64,000 bases of DNA from Turnera subulata. Lineage: Eukaryota; Streptophyta; Magnoliopsida; Malpighiales; Passifloraceae. Position 1 is the stretch's first letter, and each line of letters opens with the position of its first letter. The translations under genes and the position numbers were made by a program. Below the pieces are notes generated by a model. That model saw nothing but the letters and a program-made list of their open reading frames with translations. It had not been told where the DNA came from and made no database searches. This document shows, in pieces, positions 1-8,990 of this stretch. The stretch is from positions 77,382 through 141,381 of the forward strand of contig JAKUCV010000178.1 of NCBI GenBank assembly GCA_028386065.3, given 5' to 3'.

Positions 1-1504
1 TATTTCATAAAATTATCTTTAACCGTTTTTAAATCCTTTCCGAAAATAATATATCATGAGTATATCCGAATATTACTTCGGTATTTAATACTTTAATTAA
101 AACCCCTTCCAAAATATTTTTATGTTTATTTATCCCAACTTATATTTTTCCGTAAGGTATTTACCATATATTAATTTCAAAAGATTATATTCATATCATT
201 TTTACCTAAATTACTCAAAAGTAATAATATGTCAAAATCATTATTTCATTTAAAATCATATAACATATATTTATTTTCTTTCTAGAAAATATACTTATAT
301 AATTTTATAATTATTTTTCCAGAAAATATAAATTTATGTAAGCTATATTTTTTTCCCTTAATATTATTTTTTTAGATATTTATATTTTCTTCTCTCTTTT
401 CCAGATTTTATTTCTTTTCTTTTTTTAAGAAAAAGATCTAGGCCAGTCCAAACTAATTGAACCAACCCAGCCCAACCCAGGAAAACCAACACAAGGGAGC
501 CAGCCCAGGTCAAAGCCCAGACCAAGCAGCAGGCCCGAGCCAAGCTTGGCCCAGCACCCGCGCAGCCCAAGACTCAACCCAAGCCGCGACCCATTTGTGG
601 AGACGGGTCAAACTCGACCCGGACCTTCAACCCGCGGGTCTGCAACTCACCTAGCGGGTGACGAAGCGGCGCGGTGAGACACACACGGGACAGAGGCGTG
701 AGGTGGACCAGCTGCAGACCGAGGCAACAGCTGCAGATCGTGGAGGCGGCGTCGTCGTGCCTTGCTGCGGCGGTGGTGCAGAAGAGCGTGAGGAGAGGAA
801 GGCGACCGTCGGGTCCTTGGCCGCTGGCGGCGCGTCGAGTGGCGAGGGCGGGCGGCGATGGGTTCGTTCGGACGGCGACGGTGAGGGGAAGGCTTCGGTG
901 GGGGTGGTGATGTGTGTGGTGGCGCAGAACGGTTCTGTGTGAATAGTAACCGTGGTGGAGGAGAAGGCAGGTGACGATGACGTGGCGGGTCTGGACTGGT
1001 GGGTATGTGGTGTTTTTCTTTTTTTTTTTTAATCCGGTTTGATTTTTAGTTGCAGAAAAGGAGAAGGTAAGTTGCAGGAGAAGGCAATGGGTGGTTTGGT
1101 TTGTAGAGGAGAGTGTAGCGTGTGTTCTGTAAAGGCAGGTATCACGGGTCATAGAACGTGCATGGTACTGGCGAAATAGTAAAGAGGCGGCGGCAGCCTC
1201 AATCATGCAGGTAAGTCGTGTACCGTCCGGACCGGAAAATAACTGATATACCTCCTTAGTTATATTTCTGGTCTGCTCCGTCGTGGTTAACCTGATTTTT
1301 CTGAGGATTCCGGGACAAAAAAAATACCAACTTTGGTCTGTAAAATCCACGGAAAAAACCTGAGCGCGGGAAAAGAATCGGTTTCGAGAAACGACACTCG
1401 ATTTACCTTGAATTAATTACCCAAGATTAAATTCAAAGTTAAATCACTGTATAACGACTTTTACAGTCCCGGTAAAAATCCAAATTTTTACCTGGGCTGT
1501 TACA
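1..1504 (-). repeat. 3' LTR of element A (partial, cut by window edge)
   Basis: It matches 6661-8164 almost base for base, with scattered substitutions and a few 1-bp indels, roughly a few percent by eye. It ends TGTTACA at 1504, directly before the pyrimidine-rich complement of the polypurine tract. A GC-rich block (about 440-960) is flanked by AT-rich DNA. Open frames in that block recur in the other LTR and are not treated as genes. Confidence 0.9.
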
Positions 1505-1525
1505 TTCTACCCACCTTAAAATGAA
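1505..1525 (-). other. Polypurine tract of element A
   Basis: On the minus strand this reads TTCATTTTAAGGTGGGTAGAA directly before the LTR start TGTAACAG. The same arrangement is seen at 20532-20552 and, on the plus strand, at 43187-43207. It is the expected position for priming plus-strand DNA synthesis. Confidence 0.75.
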
Positions 1526-1646
1526 TTTCGTCCTCGAAATTCCGTCTTATCCGTGGTCCTTCCACGATAAGCTTCTGATACACTCTTCCAGATGTCCGAA
1601 CTCAACACGTTATCCCGTTTATACCCTTACACGTCTCTGGCTCCCT

Positions 1647-1654
1647 TATAAAAA
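1647..1654 (+). promoter_or_regulatory. TATA box of antisense gene 1, copy A
   Basis: TATAAAAA lies 42 bp upstream of the ATG at 1689. The same box sits 42 bp upstream in copy B (20675) and 41 bp upstream in the decayed copy at 43056-43063. It lies inside the retroelement just past the polypurine tract and points away from the LTR. Confidence 0.6.
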
Positions 1655-1688
1655 CCAAACCTCTAAACCTGCAAACTCACTATCTGCC

Positions 1689-2087
1689 ATGGATTCTCCC
1701 ATAAGAACTAGGACGACTTCTGACTCAGAGGAGCTGAGTTATACCGGTGGTGTTAATCCCTTTACAGACTCCGATGAAAAACCTTCGAAGAAACGCTTCA
1801 AGACGAACATCATCGGTCTCAAGGAACATATGGTGGTCTCTCGAAGACGGCGAAAGAAAACTGTCGGCAAGGAGGAGTCATCCGGTCGCAAGGATGCTGA
1901 TGATAGGAAGGGCAAGGCAACTGCTCCCAGCAATACCCCACTGCAGACACTGATGCAACTGAACACTTCTCTGAAGAAGGTCATCTCGGCGGTGATCCAG
2001 ATCAAACTGGCGTGTGCGGAACTCTCCGCCCAGATCGAGAATATACAAAAACTTGTAAAAGATCTAGAGAAGCAAGTAACTCCATAG
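1689..2087 (+). CDS. Antisense gene 1, copy A: small basic nuclear-type protein of unknown function
   Basis: A 132-residue protein. I chose the ATG at 1689 because it has a good context (GCCATGG), aligns with the starts of the copies at 20717 and 43022, and lies 42 bp from a TATA box; an upstream ATG at 1521 is not shared. The N-terminus is serine/threonine-rich and acidic (MDSPIRTRTTSDSEE). The middle is strongly basic, with KKRFK, SRRRRKK and DRKGKA stretches suggesting nuclear localisation. The C-terminal 45 residues (from LQTLMQLNTSLKKV to LVKDLEKQV) look like an amphipathic, possibly coiled-coil helix. It is encoded opposite to the retroelement's own direction. I do not recognise the family. 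Copies A and B differ by in-frame indels, which argues that it was once translated and constrained. Confidence 0.6.
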   Translation: MDSPIRTRTTSDSEELSYTGGVNPFTDSDEKPSKKRFKTNIIGLKEHMVVSRRRRKKTVGKEESSGRKDADDRKGKATAPSNTPLQTLMQLNTSLKKVISAVIQIKLACAELSAQIENIQKLVKDLEKQVTP

Positions 2088-2936
2088 AGTACTTCTTCTC
2101 TATTGTAAAACGTTATGAAAAATAAATAAACAAGCTTTTTTCTTTATAAAACAAATCTCTCTTTATAATGTAAAAACTTATGTTAAACAGAAAAACAAAA
2201 CATTTTAAAGCAGAACAAAACCAATAAGAAGGAAATAAAATCAAACATAAGAAAGTTAAAACAAAACATGTTTCCATGTCCATCGCTCTAGATCGGTTGT
2301 ATAGGTCTTCGAACCTGAGAAACGCAACTCGCATAGCCGACGGGGATATCGATTCTTCTCGTGAAAAAGACGTCTGTTAACTCGCAAGGTGATGATCACG
2401 AGAACGTCCTGTGTCCCTCGAAAGAAACGATATCCACCTGTCCACAAGCCAAAAACGTCTTCCAGATATCGTATCCCACCATAATGTCCAAACAAGTGTA
2501 ACCTTGTCGCACATACACTCTACCCGAGGTATGGTCCCACCATTCTAGCCACAGCGGTCACGGATGCATGTGATAAAAGATGCAGGAAAAAGCCATAGAA
2601 AGAATAAAGCAAGGTAACCAAACGTAGGAGAAAAGGGTAAGATGAATACGAGCTGAAAAACACTTACGTTTGTAGCCCAAAAAACATATAAAGTGACGAA
2701 GCAAAATTTCAAACCCTGGAAAAATTTTCAAAAAGCAAAATCTTGAAGATCGTAAATGGTTTGGAGTTTTGTGAAAAAAAATCTACTTTTCCTATCCCCG
2801 AAAATATATTTTATTTTATTTTCTTTTCTTTTTCTTTTTTCTTTTATTTTTTTTCTTTCCTTTCTATTTCTCTTTTTCTCTTTTTTTTTTGGGAACAGAT
2901 GGGATCTGTACTTTGAAAAACAGGTAAATATTTTTC
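2088..2936 (+). other. Spacer between the two antisense genes of element A
   Basis: This non-coding stretch is alignable in places with 21134-21881 in element B. It begins AT-rich with AATAAA-like sequences near 2120 that could end gene 1 transcripts. A more conserved block follows (about 2270-2680), including TGTAACCTTGTCGCACATAC-type sequence. A T-rich run near 2800-2890 precedes the second promoter. Confidence 0.5.
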
Positions 2937-2943
2937 TATAAAA
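2937..2943 (+). promoter_or_regulatory. TATA box of antisense gene 2, copy A
   Basis: TATAAAA lies 56 bp upstream of the first ATG (2993). Copy B has TATAAAAG at 21882, but 121 bp upstream of its ATG, so spacing is not conserved here. Function is inferred from position only. Confidence 0.45.
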
Positions 2944-2992
2944 GGCAAAACAACGAAAAGCAAAAACCACAAAGCATCCGAAAGAAAACAAA

Positions 2993-3709
2993 ATGTTCAG
3001 GCAAATAAAAAACAACACATCAAACACTATGTCTGCTCCATCATCCGTCTTCTTCGTCGAGGGTGCCTCCCTCGGAAGAAGGATTCTGTTGGCCTACAGC
3101 CTGATCAACAAACGTCCAGAGGAACTTCCAAACGAGCTCGGCAGGATGCCTCGTCTGGTTTTCGTCGACGAACTCTACTCCTCCAGGTTCTTCGTCACTC
3201 CCATGGAAGAGACGTTCTTCCTAGAGGACCAAAGCACCTTAAGAACCTCCTTCTACGGCTCGGCCAATTCCGTCATGTTTTTCATTTTTGAAAGACTTCA
3301 GGAATTCAACCTAGAGCCCACTTGCCAATTCCTGGACCAAGGTACCTACTACCAGCTTTCGATGACTGCCCAGAGCATGCCCAGAGTATCTCGGTTACCA
3401 TCAACTTGGACAAAGGCCCGACTACTGGTGTGGAACTGCAGAGGAATCGCTAGGCGTTCCCAGGAGTTCGCGTGTACCTTGAGAGATCTGAAGAACCAGT
3501 ACAAGCCCAACATGGTTCTGCTCACGGAGATCCAGTGGCAGCCTGATGACAATCACGGTGTCATCCCACTTCGGTTCCCTCCAGCAAACCGGTTCGAGCT
3601 TCCTGGCCAGAACAACACGGGTGGTATGTGGTTCTCGTGGAACGATAGCATCAGGGTCAACATTACCAATGACCCCAATAGCTTCAGGGTCAACGTTGTG
3701 TTAGTGTAA
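2993..3709 (+). CDS. Antisense gene 2, copy A: unknown N-terminal region joined to the start of an EEP endonuclease-like fold
   Basis: 238 codons from the ATG at 2993; copy B supports a start at 3029 (MSAPSSVFF). The first ~120 residues (SSVFFVEGASLGRR, MPRLVFVDELYSSRFF, GSANSVMFF) match nothing I recognise. Then comes ARLLVWNCRGIARRSQEF followed by KPNMVLLTEIQW, the opening strand and metal-binding glutamate region typical of the endonuclease/exonuclease/phosphatase domain of plant LINEs, and GGMWFSWNDSIRVNI, a LINE-like following strand. The catalytic Asp/Asn/His part of that fold is absent, so enzymatic activity is unlikely. The last two residues (LV) and the stop come from a solo LTR that begins at 3699. 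The old end survives beyond it at 5106-5120, where it would read V-P-R-R-stop as in copy B. This copy has no internal stop up to the insertion. Confidence 0.6.
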   Translation: MFRQIKNNTSNTMSAPSSVFFVEGASLGRRILLAYSLINKRPEELPNELGRMPRLVFVDELYSSRFFVTPMEETFFLEDQSTLRTSFYGSANSVMFFIFERLQEFNLEPTCQFLDQGTYYQLSMTAQSMPRVSRLPSTWTKARLLVWNCRGIARRSQEFACTLRDLKNQYKPNMVLLTEIQWQPDDNHGVIPLRFPPANRFELPGQNNTGGMWFSWNDSIRVNITNDPNSFRVNVVLV

Positions 3710-5101
3710 TATGCCCAAAAGCCAATCAATGGATGTTTATTTGTAATCATGTATACACATTAAGGTTATTCCAATAAATATGATTATGAGATAATCGCTT
3801 GCACATATTTATAACCCTAGAAAACTTTGTATTCTTAAAATGTCCCTAGTCGATTATTATTATGGATCGGTTGTAATAATAAATTAAGACTAGCGTATGT
3901 TGAGAATTATATGAGATATGAATTCTACATACGGGTACAAGTTAGAGAACTTGTGGACTGGACCGACCCACATAAGAACCCTACATGGAACGTTATATGA
4001 TTGTCATTAGTGGTTCTTATATGTATTGTCCTTAGACCTGAGATCATCAAGGTTCCCAACATATGAGTCNNNNNNNNNNNNNNNNNNNNNNNNNNNNNNN
4101 NNNNNNNNNNNNNNNNNNNNNNNNNNNNNNNNNNNNNNNNNNNNNNNNNNNNNNNNNNNNNNNNNNNNNNNNNNNNNNNNNNNNNNNNNNNNNNNNNNNN
4201 NNNNNNNNNNNNNNNNNNNNNNNNNNNNNNNNNNNNNNNNNNNNNNNNNNNNNNNNNNNNNNNNNNNNNNNNNNNNNNNNNNNNNNNNNNNNNNNNNNNN
4301 NNNNNNNNNNNNNNNNNNNNNNNNNNNNNNNNNNNNNNNNNNNNNNNNNNNNNNNNNNNNNNNNNNNNNNNNNNNNNNNNNNNNNNNNNNNNNNNNNNNN
4401 NNNNNNNNNNNNNNNNNNNNNNNNNNNNNNNNNNNNNNNNNNNNNNNNNNNNNNNNNNNNNNNNNNNNNNNNNNNNNNNNNNNNNNNNNNNNNNNNNNNT
4501 TTTGGGCTGGTTTGGTTCACTAATTGTCAGAATTATTGAGCCAAACCTGGTGCCAAGTGATGTGTAATCCCATTAGCACTAGTGGAGACATGATTGGACA
4601 AAAGGCTAATCATGATGGCCAAGTGTGTTGGCCATTGTCTAACACTTTTGTGAGTGGGATTAGTGGGTGTGAATAATCTGATTAGTGTGTGCTCATTTTG
4701 ATATAGCCATCAGATTTTTCAGACTTGGGAGTGAGAGGTTTCAGTTTGAAAAAGAACACACTCACACCCATTCTTTGAGAAAGAAAGTAGAACACATCAA
4801 ACACCACATAGCTCCCGGAAATCCGTAGCTAGCACCACGGTTCGGGAGTGCTCGGGTTGGAGATCGTGAGACGGTTTCTGGCTGTGATCGACGGTTTCTG
4901 TGGATACCGTAGAGGAGCAGGATATCCTTCTTGCTCTAGCTGATTCGGTTCTTCAGTTAGCTGAAAGATCCTAACCGTTTCAGGTATGTTCATTTTTGTT
5001 GTTCGATTTAGTTGCTTCACTTGGATCCTCCAAGGTTTCCGGGTTTCCGCTGTGCATTTGTTGCATTTAGATTGTCTATTTTGCATGACCGGAAACTTAC
5101 A
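3699..5101. mobile_element. Solo LTR inserted in antisense gene 2 of element A
   Basis: The sequence begins TGTTAG and ends CTTACA, giving TG...CA termini. It is flanked by a perfect 5-bp duplication CGTTG (3694-3698 and 5102-5106). Comparison with copy B shows that the flanks were continuous coding sequence before insertion. It is about 1.4 kb including 430 unknown bases. No interior genes are visible. The family is not recognised (copia-like is possible), and part of it is hidden by the gap. Confidence 0.85.
4070..4499. other. Assembly gap (430 N)
   Basis: An unbroken run of N lying inside the solo LTR. Reading frames crossing it are meaningless. Confidence 1.
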
Positions 5102-5120
5102 CGTTGTACCAAGAAGATAA

Positions 5121-5349
5121 ATAATTTTAAATGATAAAGTAATATTAATATTAGTAATATTAATAATATTTATGTTTCTGTATGTTTATGGCATCAATTA
5201 CCTCTTATATGAATGATCTGTGGCAAGCTGGCGTCCCTCGACTGGATCCATCATGTACTAACTAAATGACAAAAATGCAAATTGATAAACATATGGAGCA
5301 AGCTATGCACAGCAAATAAGCAAAACAATCACCCAAGGACCTACCGCCC
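5121..5349 (-). other. Leader (5' untranslated) segment of element A
   Basis: This stretch, alignable with 22687-22942 in element B, holds short AATATT runs, then the shared blocks GGCATC-TTACCTCTTAT and CTGGCGTCCCT, then the primer-site region. No reading frame is conserved between the two copies. Confidence 0.55.
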
Positions 5350-5361
5350 GCTCCGCTACCA
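5350..5361 (-). other. Primer-binding-like site of element A
   Basis: The minus strand reads TGGTAGCGGAGC, three bases inside the LTR end. The usual plant initiator-methionine tRNA site is TGGTATCAGAGC, so ten of twelve positions match. Element B has the identical sequence at 22943-22954. Confidence 0.6.
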
Positions 5362-5364
5362 AAA

Positions 5365-8164
5365 TGAGACGACCCGACCAACAATTACCCGACAAATAGT
5401 AATTACAGAAAAACAGTGCCGACACGTGGCACAAACAATGTAAATATTAGAAATAACAGCCCAACGGCCCAACATCAAATACACGTCACCCGATCTCGGG
5501 GACATCGACACATAAATCCGGCCCATCGGCCCAATATCAAAAACACGTCACTCGAGCCCGGAGACCCAAAATATAGCACAGCGGAAGAAATTTTAATCTC
5601 AATATCAACATGTGCAAAACCTGATGCAATCTAATGGATCCGAGTCCTGTCCGAGGGATAACGCCGCAGCCTGTCTGGAATGCATCATACCTGAACCACA
5701 AATAACTCAACCTATGGGATGAAAGCCCGCAGGTGAAGGGTGAGTCCGAAGTGCTCACCAACCATGGATAGACAATCAATATGCAACACTATAAAATACT
5801 CAAGGTCGAAAACAGGCATAATAGCCAAAATATACCAATCCAAAAGACTCGACCCAAAACCGGTCCAAGACCAAAAAGATTTAAACAAAAATCCAATTTC
5901 CCATTTTATCTTTTTGGGCCCCATCACGGATAAGCTAGGGTCGTACCAGGTTACCAACCTATTCCTGGTGCCAGATCAAAAGAACCCGGGATCAACATCC
6001 CAATATCAAATCTCAGGAATCAACATCCCAATCAAACCGACATCTATGCCCATCATAAGTAACCCAGATCATGGCCACCACAAAACAGTCTCTAACCATC
6101 CGGTCGTACCTCTACTTACCACGTGACAATTATATCATCATCATCCAAAACCAAATCTCTGGGATCAACATCCCTAACCAAAACACCGGGATAGACATCC
6201 CAATCCAAAACCAAGGATCGACATCCTTATCACATTTTATTGTTTGATCCATTATTCTTTATACCAAAAAGACACAAGGATAAATATCCCAAAACTCAAT
6301 GCATGGGAATAAACATCCCAAAATCAAATCATGGGGATAAACATCCCAAAATCAATCAAGGTACTAGGATAAACATCCTGAATCAAACCACAGTAAATGC
6401 AACAATCAACAATGCAACAATCATCAGACACAACAACCGAGTAATATAGGCACATATCAAAGGAAATCCATCATCACCTTAGCTGATTACTCAATTCTGA
6501 AGACAATAACCGGTCCAAAGCCGGCTCATTGGGAAACTGCCCGATATCAAAACCTATACAACAAAACAACATGCTCACATAAATGCACATAATTGGTATG
6601 CTATGACGTGCTAGAAACTGTAAATTAAACATCATCCCCCTCGGTTATACGTCTCAGTTATATTTCATAAAATTATCTTTAATTGTTTTTAAATCCTTTT
6701 CCGAAAATAATATATCGTGCGTATATCCGAATATTACTTCGGTATTTAATACTTTAATTAAAACTCTTTCCAAAATATTTTTATGTTTATTTATCCCAAC
6801 TTATATTTTTCCATAAGGTATTTACCATATATTAATTTCAAAAGATTATATTCATATTATTTTTACCTTAGTTCCTCAAAAGTAATAATATGTCAAAATC
6901 ATTATTTCATTTAAAATCATATAACATATATTTATTTTCTTTCTAGAAAATATACTCATATAATTTTATAATTATTTTTCCAGAAAATATAATTTATGTA
7001 AGCTATTTTTTTCCCTTAATATTATTTTTTCAGATATTTATATTTTCTTCTCTCTTTTTCCAGATTTTATTTCTTTTCTTTTTTAAAAAAAAAGATCTGG
7101 GCCAGTCCAAACTAATTGAACCAACCCAGCCCAACCCAGGAAAACCAACACAAGGGAGCCAGCCCAGGTCAAAGCCCAGACCAAGCAGCAGGCCCGAGCC
7201 AAGCTTGGTCCAGCACCCGTGCAGCCCAGGACTCAACCCAAGCCGCGACCCATTTGTGGAGACGGGTCAAACTCGACCCGGACCTTCAACCCGCGGGTCT
7301 GCAACTCACCTAGCAGGTGACGAAGTGGCGCGACGAGACACACACGGGACAGAGGCGCGAGGTGGACCAGCTGCAGACAGAGGCAACAGTTGCAGATCGT
7401 GGAGGCGGCGTCATCGTGCCTTGCTGCGGCGGTGGTGCAGATGAGCGTGAGGAGAGGAAGGCGACCGTCGGGTCCTTGCTCGCTGGCGGCTCGTCGAGCG
7501 GCGAGGGCGACCGACGATGGGTTCATTCGGACGTCGACGGTGAGGGGAAGGCTTCAGTGGGGGTGGTGATGTGTGTGGTGGCGCAGAACGGTTCTGTGTG
7601 AACAGTAACCGTGGTGGAGGAGAAGGAAGGTGACGATGACGTGGCGGGTCTGGACTGGTGGGTGTGTGGTGTTTTTCTTTTTTTTTTTTAAATCCGGTTT
7701 GATTTTTGGTTGCAAAAAAGGAGAAGGTAAGTTGCAGGAGAAGGCAATGGGTGGTTTAGTTTGCAGAGGAGAGTGTAGAGTGTGTTCTGAAAAGGCAGGT
7801 ATCACGGGTCATAGAACGTGCAAGGTACTGGCGAAATAGTAAAGAGGCGGCGGCAGCCTCAATCATGCAGGTAAGTCGTTTACCGTCTGGACCAGAAAAT
7901 AACTGATATACCTCCTTAGTTATATTTCTGGTCTGCTCCGTCGCGGTTAACCTAATTTTTCTGAGGATGCCTGGAACCGAAAAATACCAACTTTGGTCCA
8001 TAAAATCCACGAAAAAATCCTGAGCGCGGGAAAAGAATCGGTTTCCGAAAACGATGCCCGATTTACCTTGAATTAATTACCCAAGATTAAATTCAAAGGT
8101 AAATCACTGTATAACGACTTTTACAGTCCCGGTAAAAATCCAAATTTTTACTTGGGCTGTTACA
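5365..8164 (-). repeat. 5' LTR of element A, complete (2.8 kb)
   Basis: It spans TGAGACG (5365) to GTTACA (8164) on the plus strand. In minus-strand order it holds an AT-rich start, a GC-rich block (rc of about 7100-7620), AT-rich DNA, an array of short GGGAT...ATCCC hairpins (5988-6380), and a conserved block around 5630-5770. That last block is shared with the LTRs of B, C, D and E, although the rest differs. Confidence 0.88.
5988..6380. repeat. Array of short hairpin repeats (GGGATNNNNATCCC) in LTR A
   Basis: About nine imperfect units of the form GGGATCAACATCCC or GGGATAAACATCCC occur at irregular 20-60 bp spacing. Each has five-base arms and a four-base loop. Equivalent arrays lie at 16150-16510 and 45210-45610. 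Confidence 0.75.
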
Positions 8165-8289
8165 CTCTTGGGGCATCTCGAGGAGGTAACACCCTCCCTG
8201 TATGTGGCCTCAGAAGGCCCAACTTTGTCGCCCTTTTTCTGGAATCCTCTGGGTTCGTGACAAAAAACTTGTGGCAGCCTGCTCCCATA

Positions 8290-8990
8290 CTCTTTGGCCC
8301 TTAGCTAGGGACCAAATTTGAAAACCGATCCCGTCTCCACCACCCCCTCTCCATTTTTTTTAGGCTTTTTGCACCATTTGACCGAGTGGGCTACCCTCCC
8401 ACACCTGGTGCAGAACTCCCCAAGACGCTCGTATTTAACTTTAACCCAATGTTTCTCATTTAGCTCGTCGTATACATGAATACCCGAAATTAAAGGATTT
8501 TTCGGGAGGAATTCCACCTTGGCTCCTAATTTTTGCTTCATTCAAGAAGTAAGGGTAGTTCATGCAATTGGATCCAAAAGGAAAACAACCTAAGTGGGAT
8601 TTGATTAAGAGATAAATGAGGTAACCATCTACGAAAATTCGTATGAGCATTAGCCATAATCCGGGGTACCTCTTATAACCTTCTCGCAGTCACCTTCCAG
8701 TTCGAAGCCTATAAGGAACAAATTGTGCCCCTTGTCCGTCACTCGGAAATTGCCTTCAATGTTCCACACTTTGCTGAGGTTGTACTTAAAGGTCCCGACC
8801 GAGAAAGCTCTTTGAGAGTAGACTTTTTCGACTAGGCATGTCTTGCTAATCATGTCCCCCATGGTTTCTTCAAGTACCTCCTCACCGTCAACGGCTGGGT
8901 TTGGCCCCAAACTTAAGAAAAAAGTGCTCTTCCGTGAGGTTGACTTCCGGGAATCTTGATTCTTCCATTTCACTATGTCAACTTGTTTGC
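8290..8990 (-). pseudogene. Dead LINE ORF1 fragment (DUF4283-like plus CCHC zinc knuckle)
   Basis: Two minus-strand frames belong to one decayed protein. The upstream frame (8973-8650) has the DUF4283-like pattern FSVGTFKYNLSKVWNIEG, then FRVTDKGHNLFLIGFELEGD. The downstream frame (8541-8305) carries VKYERLGEFCTRCGRVAHSV and a closing WC, which is a CX2CX4HX4C zinc knuckle of the type found after DUF4283 in plant LINE ORF1 proteins. Stop codons and a frame change between 8541 and 8650 break it. No reverse transcriptase is present nearby. It abuts the end of element A, so A may have inserted in or beside it. Confidence 0.7.

Larger units (their letters stand above)
1..8164 (-). mobile_element. 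Element A: non-autonomous LTR retrotransposon (LARD-like) carrying two antisense genes
   Basis: The interior (1505-5364) is bounded by two copies of one long terminal repeat, since the sequence from 1 to 1504 is repeated from 6661 to 8164. The element reads on the minus strand: its LTR starts TGTAACAGCCC and ends GTCTCA, the polypurine tract abuts 1505 and a primer-binding-like site abuts 5364. Without the inserted solo LTR the interior is only about 2.4 kb. It has no gag, protease, reverse transcriptase or integrase, only two plus-strand reading frames. The left LTR runs off the window, so target duplications cannot be checked. The GACGAAATTC motif beside the polypurine tract resembles Tekay/Del chromoviruses, which is an inference about lineage. 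Confidence 0.88.

Noticed and set aside
3400..3690. An active EEP endonuclease in antisense gene 2
   Set aside because: Only the first strands and the glutamate region remain; the catalytic Asp, Asn and His segments are missing in both copies.
4026..4539. Three long frames
   Set aside because: They consist of unknown residues across the assembly gap.
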